From positions 1 through 8,668 of the forward strand of contig JAUXSJ010000195.1 in NCBI GenBank assembly GCA_030679615.1: a stretch of DNA of 8,668 nucleotides, in the 5' to 3' direction. The notes beneath the pieces are model-generated. The model was not told the origin of the DNA. It saw nothing but the letters and a program-made list of their open reading frames with translations, and did not search any database. This document shows, one piece after another, positions 1 through 6,857 of the stretch; positions within the stretch are counted from its first letter, which is position 1, and each line of letters opens with the position of its first letter. The stretch comes from Parachlamydiaceae bacterium. GTDB lineage: Bacteria > Chlamydiota > Chlamydiia > Chlamydiales > Parachlamydiaceae. A program made the position numbers and the translations under genes.

Positions 1-24
1 CCGTCTCTCCGTCTCTGCGTTAAA
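1..24. repeat. GTCTCT-type short repeat 3' of secDF
   Basis: The first 19 bases read as two 8-bp units CCGTCTCT followed by GCG, then run into GTTAAAA. Read on the secDF sense strand this is AACGCAGAGACGGAGAGACGG, starting about 25 bases after the secDF stop. The AGAGAC core is shared with the tandem repeat after recJ at the right edge, and the CAGAGAGG core of the palindrome at 4813-4883 is similar. The repeat is cut by the window start, so its full length is unknown. Short dispersed repeats of this CTCTGCGTCTCTGCG type occur between genes in several bacterial phyla (recollection, not searched). No function is evident. I see no convincing intrinsic terminator between the secDF stop and base 1, only a weak ATTTA/TAAAT stem at 36-49 without a T-run. 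Confidence 0.55.
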
Positions 25-48
25 ACGATAAACGTATTTACAAATAAA

Positions 49-3000
49 TTACTTCGAAGTTAAGCGTCCTTTTTCTTTTCCATTATTAAGTTGCTCTACT
101 TCACGGTTATGTACATACAACATAATTGGAGAAGCAATAAATAATGAAGAGAATGTTCCGACTAATACTCCCACAGTCATGACAAGTGAGAATGCGAAAA
201 TGGAATGTCCTCCCAAGATCACAAGTGCTAATAACACAAGCAACGTCGTTCCTGATGTCATGATTGTTCGACTTAAAGTGACGTTCAATGCATGATTAAT
301 CACATCACGGAAACTTAAGCGACGTAAAACTCGACTATCTTCTCGTATTCTATCAAATACAATAATCGTATCGTTTAAGGAGTAACCAATGATGGTCATA
401 ATGGCACCAATTACTTGTAAATCAATTTGAACTGCAAATCCAATCCAATGGAAGAAAGCTAAAATTCCTAAGGTAATGATGACATCATGAACTAAACCTG
501 CAACAGCTCCTACAGCATATTTGAATTCAAAACGGAAGGTAATGTAAATCAAAATGCATATTAAAGCAGCGGCTAAGCCAATTAAGGCATTATTTCTCAT
601 GGCATCAGAGAACTGACCACTCATGATCGTCCAGTTCTTTTGTAATGTTGCCATTTGAGTCGGTTGTATTTCTAATCCATTATTTTGCAATGTATCAACA
701 AGCCAATTCAAACGAGGATCTCTTTGGTATTCATACGAATACTGATCTTCAGCGTTCACTTCAGGCATTTGATAAAAAGGGTGCCCTTTTTCATCCATGC
801 TTGTTCCCAATTGAATTCTCAATTGATTTGGACGACTTAATTCACGCACTTCAAAATCTTGTCTAGAAGCTCCTTTTTCTAAAAGAGCATTCATTGTGTC
901 TACACGGTAATTCACTTGACCTGGTTTCTCTGCTAAATCTACAGTAAGAGAATAGCCCCCTGTGAAATCCATTCCAAAAATTGTTTTTCGTTCTTGGAGC
1001 ATAAAGAATGTTCCCAACAACATAATCGTCATTGAAACAATAAAGGCTATTTTTGTTTTGCTTAAGAAATCAAAGTTAGTTTGATTCAAAAACTGAGCCA
1101 TTTTCAATTCTTTATTCTTTGGATTTCTTACCCATCCAGCAAAGAAATATCTCGTTAAGAAGAGAGATGTGAACATCGAAGAAATGATACCAATGATCAA
1201 TGTTACGGCAAATCCTTTAATTGGACCTGAATCAAATTGAATCAAAATGACTGATGCAATAATCGTCGTAATATTTGAATCGATAATCGCGCTAAATGCT
1301 TTTTTATAACCTGCTTGAATTGCTGAACTAATTCTACCAGAGATTTTAAATTCTTCTCTGATTCTTTCAAACACAAGCACATTAGCATCCACTGCCATAC
1401 CAATGGTCAATACTATCCCTGCAATTCCTGGTAAAGTTAGTGCTGCACCTAAATTCTGTAGAACACCCCACATAATGAAGATATTCAAAAGAACTGCGCA
1501 GGACGCCACAATACCTGCTAATCGATAATAGCAAACCATAGCTGCAACAACAGCAACAAGAGCGACTAAAGCGGCAAAGATTCCTTTTGATCTTTCTTCC
1601 TGACCCAATTCAGGACTAACGTTTTGCTCAGAAAGAATACGCGGAGTAAAGCTCAATGATCCAGCTTTTAAATCTGCTGCTAATTGAGAAATTTCACGTT
1701 GAGAGAACCGACCACTAATCGTTCCGCCATCTTTCAATGCAGCATTAAGTGTTGGATGAGTGATCACAGTGCCATTTAAAATCACAGCCATTCTCCAACC
1801 CTTACCAGCTGAATAATTTTCTTTTGGAGTTCCTACAATTTTATCTTCTGCGAATTGAGAAGTCCAAGTATATAAATCATCACGTGGATTGCCAGACCCT
1901 CTATTTCCTTGAGCTGAACTTTTTACACCAAAAGATAAAATGTTTCCTTGTGTAGTATCATAACCCGCGTTGATATTTTCTAGATTAGATCCTTCTAAAG
2001 CAAAATTATGGAAAACAACGAGTAAAGGATGATTTTGTCCATCCCAATCTGCAGTTCCATTACCTTTTAAAACTGCAACTGAAGAAATTTCATCATTAAA
2101 ACTAGAACTGGATGAACTATCTTTTGGATTAGCTAGACGTAGTCCATGATCATAAAGCAATTTTGCTTGATCACTTTTAGGAATAAATATTCCAGAGATA
2201 TCTTCATCTCCACCTAAATGTTTCCATGCAATTTCATTAATGCTTTGTGAGTCTTTACGGTTAGTAACAACAGCTTCATTCCATACATCTTGTAAAAATT
2301 GATTTACAGTTGCTGACAAAGTTGATTGACGGCCACTGAATTTTTCATTCACAATGTGAAAATACATTGCAGAAGCTTTGATTAAATCTGCGGCAGAAAG
2401 ATTCTGTGAACCTGGAAAATCTAATAAAATAGTCGAACCTTCTATTCTAATCGTGCGCTCTGCAACACCCATTTTATTAATACGATTGTAAAGCTCATTG
2501 ACAGCTTGGTTTAAATCTTCTGGGTTGGTCACAGGGCGATTATTTTGATCAAATAAAGCGATACGAACTGTTTTACCGCCAGAAAGATCAAGTCCCCATT
2601 TTAAGACTTTACTATCATCACCATGAAAATACTTAAATGTACTTAACTTGAAATTCTCCCAGAATACATTCTTCGTTGGAGCCGGAACTGTATAGTGGTT
2701 AGTCACATTTAAATCGATTTGTGCCAATTGATAAGCTTCTTTTGCTTTTAATAAATCTTCTTGAATTCGCCCTTCAATCGCATTAGTCGCCAATATACGT
2801 TGTTCAACATCAGAAAAATCAAGGACTGCAAAACGCTTGCTGCCTTTTACACTAAAATTCTCACGTGTTGCCTGTATTAACGCACCGTAATAATCATTGA
2901 ATTCAAAAATATAATCATGACTAAATTCAGCAGGTAAATCAAATGAAGCTCCAGAATAACCAATAAAGCCCATTTGTTTTAAAAGTTGATTTAATGCATT

Positions 3001-4611
3001 AAAATCTTTTACAAAAGCTCTTCCTTCTGGAGAGTCAGGAGCATCTTTGTAATTTTGAAGAATCACATCCATTCCTTTAGCAATCACATATATCGATTGG
3101 TTATGGAAACCTGAAGGCGGTTCTGATGAATACACTGCAGGAGCGTAAACAACTAAACCTAATTTCTGATCTTCAATAGATGCTTTTTTGTAATCATCAT
3201 AGGTACGAACAGGATAAGAATCCCGGATTAAATCTGTATACTCTGGCGCCCAGGATAAAAGAATTTGATCTGTAATTTGCTGCGCTTTTTTTTGCGCTAC
3301 AAAAGGAAGATTCAAAACTAAAAAGCTTTGACTGTTCGTTAAAATATCTAATTGAATGACAAATGTCTCATCACTTGGTTTAAAAGTTTCATCAGTAACA
3401 TTTGAAAGACGAGCAATTTCATTAATCAAAAATTGATTTGACTTTTCCTTCAAATTTGCTGCTAATTCAGTGCCATTTGATTGAGAATTATTTAAATGAA
3501 CGCCTTCGTACAATATTAATGCAATTTGACTTGAATCCCAGTGAATATTAAATCCTTTGATAAACGGATTGAATCCATCAAGTTCAATTTTTTGAACCGG
3601 CATTTCCTCTTGAGTTTGAGACAACAATTCAAGGATCTGGTTTTCATTTAAAGGTTTATGGCCACTCAAAAAAACTGTACGATTATTTTTTAAGATTTTC
3701 AAAGCTTCTTCTGTCAAATTAGCTTGATAATTGTAAATAGCTAATTCTTGTTCTTGAGAAGAATCCAATCCTCTTTCTTCAGATTGTTTTTGCCGTAATT
3801 TATTTCTTTTCTCTTGAGAGTTTTTATTTAACGCTTCAAGTTTCAAAATAAATTTATCAAAATTAGCTTCAGAATCCTTTGAATCAAACTGAGAAAAACT
3901 GGAAAAATATCTTTTACTAATTGGATTCTGTGGTCCAAATACATTATTAACGTCTACTATGCCTTGAGCCAAATCGACAGCTAAATCGTCATATATAGAC
4001 TCTTTTGCTAGGCTAGCAACAGCTGACATTTGTAATGCTGTCTTGCTTGGTCCTGCTATAGAAAGTGCCAATTGAGCTGCTCGATCATTCACTAACTCTC
4101 TATATCCTTGAGCAATATTTTTATCTTGATCAAATTTTGGAGTAAATTGAAATAATTGATTGACTTCGTCAGAACTAATTTCTAATGAAACATTGCGCTG
4201 AACTAAAACATGCGATGGATCTAAAGAACTTGTGTCTGGACTTAATTCAAGCTGAGCAGGAAAAAATGGTATGAGCTCACCTGCTTTAGGAAGAAATCGT
4301 TTAAATAACGTTGCATCTTGGTCATTTTTAAATGAAAGATCAATCAGACCCCTGTTTGAAGGAACCATATCAATCGATAAGGGTTTAACCCCAAGCAACT
4401 GACAAAATGATGCAAGCCAATCTTTTGCATCCACTTCAAGTTGATTCACTCTTTCCGTAATTCCCTCTGCGATTTCAGTAGAACGATGGGAATCGATGGG
4501 GGATTTTAGAGGTTTAGAGTAAAAAAACAGGGTTGGTAAAATATTGTAAAGAGTGATCGCTAAAACAGCTATGATTAAATATAACTGCCATCGTTTCTGT
4601 TTTTCCATCAT
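49..4611 (-). CDS. secDF: Fused protein-export membrane protein SecD/SecF
   Basis: The product is the SecD-SecF accessory component of the Sec translocon. It uses the proton gradient to help pull exported proteins through SecYEG and acts in the inner membrane with large exported domains. The 1520 residues show TM1 at about 8-31, then a very long exported region (32-1009). The recognisable SecD P1 part begins near 670 (GLDLSGG at 673-679; RINKMGVAE near 709-718; SGRFSQREISQLAADLKAG near 966-984). Five more SecD helices lie at about 1010-1155, with GMAVDANV (D1075) and FERIREEF. SecF follows: TM at about 1185-1206, GMDFTGG at 1213-1219, and a five-helix block at 1340-1500 with GYSLND (D1414), VFDRIRED and LSRTI (R1448). 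D1075, D1414 and R1448 match by motif and spacing the proton-relay residues D340, D637 and R671 of Thermus SecDF. Two ATGs stand in tandem; the first (4609-4611) is chosen because AAGGA at 4621-4625 lies 9 bases upstream. E. coli SecD has only about 100 residues before GLDL, so about 550 residues are extra here. A run of six serines sits at 832-837. The fusion and its length fit Chlamydiae. Confidence 0.96.
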   Translation of the reverse strand: MMEKQKRWQLYLIIAVLAITLYNILPTLFFYSKPLKSPIDSHRSTEIAEGITERVNQLEVDAKDWLASFCQLLGVKPLSIDMVPSNRGLIDLSFKNDQDATLFKRFLPKAGELIPFFPAQLELSPDTSSLDPSHVLVQRNVSLEISSDEVNQLFQFTPKFDQDKNIAQGYRELVNDRAAQLALSIAGPSKTALQMSAVASLAKESIYDDLAVDLAQGIVDVNNVFGPQNPISKRYFSSFSQFDSKDSEANFDKFILKLEALNKNSQEKRNKLRQKQSEERGLDSSQEQELAIYNYQANLTEEALKILKNNRTVFLSGHKPLNENQILELLSQTQEEMPVQKIELDGFNPFIKGFNIHWDSSQIALILYEGVHLNNSQSNGTELAANLKEKSNQFLINEIARLSNVTDETFKPSDETFVIQLDILTNSQSFLVLNLPFVAQKKAQQITDQILLSWAPEYTDLIRDSYPVRTYDDYKKASIEDQKLGLVVYAPAVYSSEPPSGFHNQSIYVIAKGMDVILQNYKDAPDSPEGRAFVKDFNALNQLLKQMGFIGYSGASFDLPAEFSHDYIFEFNDYYGALIQATRENFSVKGSKRFAVLDFSDVEQRILATNAIEGRIQEDLLKAKEAYQLAQIDLNVTNHYTVPAPTKNVFWENFKLSTFKYFHGDDSKVLKWGLDLSGGKTVRIALFDQNNRPVTNPEDLNQAVNELYNRINKMGVAERTIRIEGSTILLDFPGSQNLSAADLIKASAMYFHIVNEKFSGRQSTLSATVNQFLQDVWNEAVVTNRKDSQSINEIAWKHLGGDEDISGIFIPKSDQAKLLYDHGLRLANPKDSSSSSSFNDEISSVAVLKGNGTADWDGQNHPLLVVFHNFALEGSNLENINAGYDTTQGNILSFGVKSSAQGNRGSGNPRDDLYTWTSQFAEDKIVGTPKENYSAGKGWRMAVILNGTVITHPTLNAALKDGGTISGRFSQREISQLAADLKAGSLSFTPRILSEQNVSPELGQEERSKGIFAALVALVAVVAAMVCYYRLAGIVASCAVLLNIFIMWGVLQNLGAALTLPGIAGIVLTIGMAVDANVLVFERIREEFKISGRISSAIQAGYKKAFSAIIDSNITTIIASVILIQFDSGPIKGFAVTLIIGIISSMFTSLFLTRYFFAGWVRNPKNKELKMAQFLNQTNFDFLSKTKIAFIVSMTIMLLGTFFMLQERKTIFGMDFTGGYSLTVDLAEKPGQVNYRVDTMNALLEKGASRQDFEVRELSRPNQLRIQLGTSMDEKGHPFYQMPEVNAEDQYSYEYQRDPRLNWLVDTLQNNGLEIQPTQMATLQKNWTIMSGQFSDAMRNNALIGLAAALICILIYITFRFEFKYAVGAVAGLVHDVIITLGILAFFHWIGFAVQIDLQVIGAIMTIIGYSLNDTIIVFDRIREDSRVLRRLSFRDVINHALNVTLSRTIMTSGTTLLVLLALVILGGHSIFAFSLVMTVGVLVGTFSSLFIASPIMLYVHNREVEQLNNGKEKGRLTSK

Positions 4612-4620
4612 TTTGATTTT

Positions 4621-4625
4621 TCCTT
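4621..4625 (-). promoter_or_regulatory. Ribosome binding site of secDF
   Basis: On the minus strand AAGGA is followed by nine bases (AAAATCAAA) and then tandem ATG codons. The spacing is better for the first ATG (4609-4611, nine bases) than for the second (4606-4608, twelve bases), so the longer start is chosen. Confidence 0.6.
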
Positions 4626-4693
4626 TTATGGATTCATCGTTTTTTAACTTCCTTAAAGAGAAGTTGGTTTGGTAGGAAGGGGATAAAGGAGGA

Positions 4694-4723
4694 AGAATAA
4701 CAAATTATTGTGCATTCTGTCCA
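4694..4723 (-). promoter_or_regulatory. Possible sigma70-type promoter of secDF
   Basis: On the minus strand TGGACA (4718-4723, 5 of 6 to TTGACA) is separated by 18 bases from TATTCT (4694-4699, 4 of 6 to TATAAT). It would start transcription near 4687 and give a leader of about 75 bases. The -10 match is weak and other AT-rich hexamers lie nearby, so this is a tentative assignment. Confidence 0.3.
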
Positions 4724-4783
4724 GTAATAATTTCTATAAAGAAAAATCGTAATTGCTTAATCACTCACCAACTTCTTATAAAC

Positions 4784-4908
4784 AAAATTTTAACGCAAAA
4801 AAGAAAGTGACACAGAGAGGGGAATTTTAGACGAAGAGGGTTATATTAATCACTAAACTCTTCATCTAAAATTCCCCTCTCTGCTCCTCTGAGGTAAAAA
4901 AAAATTTT
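4784..4908. repeat. Palindromic intergenic element with 26-bp stem
   Basis: The arms at 4813-4838 and 4858-4883 are inverted copies of 26 bases that match at 25 positions, separated by a 19-base loop (4839-4857). The single mismatch is C4832 against A4864. Outside the stem the two sides stay loosely alike: each contains another purine-rich CAGAGG- or GACACAG-like segment, and each ends in AAAATTTT (4784-4791 and 4901-4908). This gives an outer length of about 125 bases. The CAGAGAGG segment resembles the AGAGAC repeats at both window edges. It may be a small non-autonomous palindromic repeat (MITE or REP-like), a strong terminator or insulator between the translocase gene and secDF, or both. 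It has no coding capacity, and no target-site duplication is clear. Confidence 0.75.
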
Positions 4909-4941
4909 ACAACAAATTGATGAGCGACTGAACATTTACTA

Positions 4942-4978
4942 AAAATCTATTATCCTAGGGTCTAGGATAATAGATTTT
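4942..4978 (-). terminator. Intrinsic terminator of the ATP/ADP translocase gene
   Basis: A perfect 16-bp inverted repeat (4942-4957 with 4963-4978) has a five-base centre, GGGTC; one further G-C pair can close it to a three-base loop. It begins seven bases after the translocase stop codon. On the minus strand the stem ends in AGATTTT and continues with another T, giving a run of five Ts, as expected for Rho-independent termination. The stem is AT-rich with a CCTAG core. It is nearly symmetrical, so it could also stop plus-strand transcription, but no gene points at it from that side. Confidence 0.85.
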
Positions 4979-4984
4979 ATTGAA

Positions 4985-6535
4985 TTACGCAGAAGTAGAC
5001 GCAGCTGTTCCAGCTTCGTTTCCACCATCTGTGTGATTAGTAGGAGTAGCAGTTAAAGCAACAAACTGTCTGTTCAATGCATTTGCTGCAATAATCCAGA
5101 CCACAATAATCACCAACAAAATAACACCAATATATGGAGTAATTGTTGCTAACGTACCAAATGTGAGTAGACCCATTTGAATAATTGATCCACCAGATTT
5201 TCCTAATCTTGCGCCTACAACGTCAACAGCCGCTTTACCTTTAACTTTTAAATCATCTGATAAAGGAATATAGGCCATCTCTTTTGTCGGATCAAACAGA
5301 GAGTATTTAGCTGATTTACTCATAATGTTTTGAGCTGCTCCAAATAGCACAGCTAAAAATAACGGTGTTGTTCCGATTGCAGCAATGTACCCTGCAACAT
5401 GCTCATTAAAAATAATGAATGTGAAGAAGGCTACACCTGTGATCAAAAGAACAACCGGAGTTACCTTAGCAGCAAATCCCCATCCTTTTAATCGAATGAC
5501 ATTACCACCAACAAATAACATCATGAAAATAGTCACTACACCTGTCCAGAAAGAGAAGTTCCCCATGAACGCACTGTAATCATTTTCATTTGGATATTGT
5601 AGTTTTAATTGGCTTTTCCAAGTTACTTCTACGAGGTTAATTGAAATACCATATGCAATAACAAGAGCAGCTAAGCAAAGGATATATTTAGAAGTAAAAA
5701 TAAATTTAAAACTTTCAACCATAGAAAGTTTAACTTTTTTCTTTTTACCTGGTGCACGTTCTTGATTTGCATCGTAAAAACGAGGATCTGTCAAAATATT
5801 ACGATTAATCCAAAAATAAACTGCCATAATAGCTATCCCTGCAACCACGACCATTCCCATTAAATAATTTAATGAAATCTGCCATGCATCTACACCTGCT
5901 GGGATAAATCTTCTAATATCTGAAGCATAAATAATTGCTTGACCTGAAGCTAATAGAGCAATGTTTGCTCCCAATCCAAATAAACTATAAAAACGTTTAG
6001 CTTCAGAAACACGTGTAATTTGGTTAGCAAATTGCCAAAATAATAAAGAAAGAACGACGCTTCCCCATAGCTCAGCAAGAATGTAAAACACAGAGTACAT
6101 CCAATTATGATAAGCAGCTGCTAGTCCTGCCCATCCAGTTGGAAGAAAATTCTTTAAAGCTTCTGCTGACTCAGTTGGCAATAAAAATTCTCTTGCTGGG
6201 TAAAAAACAAAAGCAAAGAGACCAAAAAACACAATAAACGGAATAATTGTTACATAAAATAGACTTTCACGACTTAATATGTTACTCAGTTTAGCATATA
6301 TTAACATAAAAAGAATCGCAGCTGGAACAACTCCGAATGTTTTTAAAAAAGGTATCGCCTCAGCCCCTGCTGCTGTCACGACTAATGTATCTTTGGTATC
6401 TCTCAGAATAGTATAATTGAAAGAAATAAAGAAAAACATGAGAAGCATAGGAACAATTTTTTTTAACTCGTACACATGCACTGGCCAAAAAAACGATCTC
6501 CATTTACCAAATTCTTGTTTGGTATTTTGCGACAT
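4985..6535 (-). CDS. npt1: ATP/ADP translocase (Tlc/NTT family, Npt1-like)
   Basis: The product is an inner-membrane nucleotide transporter of the Tlc/NTT family (not the mitochondrial carrier family). Closest relatives exchange host ATP for bacterial ADP and so let an intracellular bacterium draw energy from its host. The 516 residues carry about 12 hydrophobic segments between 26 and 486. Family motifs are FNYTILRDTKDT (39-50), GAEAIPFLK (57-65), AELWGS (154-159), EAKRFYSLFGLGAN (178-191), EVTWKSQLKLQYP (303-315), MGNFSFWTG (324-332), FDPTKEMAYIPL (414-425) and KVKGKAAVDVV (430-440). K48, E155, E303 and a lysine in K430-K434 appear to match the charged residues shown to matter in plant NTT1 (K155, E245, E385, K527). 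Similarity to chlamydial Npt1 runs throughout, so ATP/ADP exchange is more likely than the CTP/GTP/UTP or NAD roles of paralogues, but substrate is inferred. The tail from about 497 is rich in Gly, Ala, Thr and Ser and looks disordered. The start is supported by GAGG (6543-6546) seven bases upstream. The gene is followed at once by a terminator and is probably monocistronic. I see no clean -35/-10 pair upstream. Confidence 0.95.
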   Translation of the reverse strand: MSQNTKQEFGKWRSFFWPVHVYELKKIVPMLLMFFFISFNYTILRDTKDTLVVTAAGAEAIPFLKTFGVVPAAILFMLIYAKLSNILSRESLFYVTIIPFIVFFGLFAFVFYPAREFLLPTESAEALKNFLPTGWAGLAAAYHNWMYSVFYILAELWGSVVLSLLFWQFANQITRVSEAKRFYSLFGLGANIALLASGQAIIYASDIRRFIPAGVDAWQISLNYLMGMVVVAGIAIMAVYFWINRNILTDPRFYDANQERAPGKKKKVKLSMVESFKFIFTSKYILCLAALVIAYGISINLVEVTWKSQLKLQYPNENDYSAFMGNFSFWTGVVTIFMMLFVGGNVIRLKGWGFAAKVTPVVLLITGVAFFTFIIFNEHVAGYIAAIGTTPLFLAVLFGAAQNIMSKSAKYSLFDPTKEMAYIPLSDDLKVKGKAAVDVVGARLGKSGGSIIQMGLLTFGTLATITPYIGVILLVIIVVWIIAANALNRQFVALTATPTNHTDGGNEAGTAASTSA

Positions 6536-6657
6536 ATAAAAACCTCAAATTTGTTTTAAGAGTAAATTGAGAGAATCTACGTTTAGATCTCTTACAATTT
6601 CTCAAAAGTTTGCTAATTAATTTGTCATCATTCTTAAAAAAAACATTTCAAGAAACT

Positions 6658-6675
6658 AAAGTATTCAAAAGTATT
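6658..6675. repeat. 8-bp direct repeat with 10-bp period (operator-like)
   Basis: AAAGTATT occurs at 6658-6665 and again at 6668-6675, with CA between. The 10-bp period places both copies on the same DNA face, as in tandem half-sites of response regulators. It lies about 120 bases upstream of the npt1 start and about 80 upstream of the recJ -35. In AT-rich DNA such a repeat can arise by chance. Confidence 0.35.
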
Positions 6676-6697
6676 AACTAAAAATCAAGAAAAAAGA

Positions 6698-6713
6698 AAT
6701 GATGAGGATCATT
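6698..6713. promoter_or_regulatory. Perfect dyad AATGAT-GAGG-ATCATT (possible operator)
   Basis: A 6-bp inverted repeat with a four-base spacer lies 40 bases upstream of the recJ -35. It is immediately followed by a second one, AATTAA-AAAC-TTAATT (6715-6730). The half-site resembles that of Fur-type boxes, but the spacer is longer than in the classical Fur palindrome, so that assignment is not made. It could act on either divergent gene. Confidence 0.3.
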
Positions 6714-6752
6714 CAATTAAAAACTTAATTCAACATCAAAGAATCATTTAAC

Positions 6753-6780
6753 TTGACTTTCAGCTCTTGGCGACTAAAAT
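6753..6780 (+). promoter_or_regulatory. sigma70/sigma66-type promoter of recJ
   Basis: TTGACT (6753-6758, 5 of 6 to consensus) is followed after 16 bases by TAAAAT (6775-6780, 5 of 6). This is the best -35/-10 pair in the window. Transcription would begin near 6787, giving a leader of about 70 bases before the preferred recJ start codon. Confidence 0.65.
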
Positions 6781-6843
6781 ACAATTACATTTTTACAACA
6801 CCATGATTAATAAACTTCCAATAGATGACTTGTTTCAGTCGAC

Positions 6844-6847
6844 GGAG
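6844..6847 (+). promoter_or_regulatory. Ribosome binding site that decides the recJ start
   Basis: GGAG lies ten bases upstream of the ATG at 6858. The in-frame ATG at 6825 has no comparable site upstream (CTTCCAATAG). The extra 11 residues it would add (MTCFSRRSETS) look unlike a conserved protein N-terminus. Confidence 0.55.
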
Positions 6848-6857
6848 CGAAACTTCA

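Larger units (their letters stand above)
4612..4984. other. Intergenic region between the translocase gene and secDF
   Basis: This 373-base gap contains no credible ORF. On the minus strand, in the direction both flanking genes are read, it holds in order: the hairpin terminator just behind the translocase gene (4942-4978); an unremarkable stretch at 4909-4941; the palindromic element (4784-4908); AT-rich sequence at 4725-4783; a possible secDF promoter (4694-4723); a pyrimidine-rich secDF leader with a small 6-bp stem (AACTTC/GAAGTT, 4646-4665); and the secDF ribosome binding site. The arrangement says that the two co-directional genes are separate transcription units. Confidence 0.7.
6536..6857. 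other. Divergent intergenic region between npt1 and recJ
   Basis: This 322-base AT-rich region separates two divergently read genes. It contains the npt1 ribosome binding site (6543-6546), an imperfect dyad in the npt1 leader (6571-6591, ATCTA-CGTT-TAGAT core), an 8-bp direct repeat with a 10-bp period (6658-6675), two perfect inverted repeats (6698-6713 and 6715-6730), the recJ promoter (6753-6780) and the recJ ribosome binding site (6844-6847). No tRNA or other recognisable RNA gene is seen. The short repeats may be regulator sites, but none matches a regulator I can name. Confidence 0.6.

Noticed and set aside
51..60. Perfect 10-bp palindrome ACTTCGAAGT at the end of secDF.
   Set aside because: It lies in the last codons, is short and has no T-run, so it is not credible as a terminator or operator.
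645..866. Plus-strand ORF of 73 codons inside secDF.
   Set aside because: It lies wholly within the well-conserved SecF part of secDF on the other strand and has no recognisable features or ribosome binding site.
4658..4777. ACCAACTTCT at 4768-4777 and its inverse within 4658-4667, a 10-bp inverted repeat about 100 bases apart in the secDF leader.
   Set aside because: The match is short and distant, and the space between shows no related structure; probably chance.
5385..5579. Plus-strand ORF of 64 codons inside npt1.
   Set aside because: It is antisense to conserved translocase motifs and shows no independent support.
6541..6675. A clear -35/-10 promoter for npt1.
   Set aside because: Several TTGA-like hexamers occur on the minus strand, such as TTGAGA at 6600-6605 and TTGAAA at 6646-6651, but none has a good -10 at 16-18 bases, so no promoter is called.
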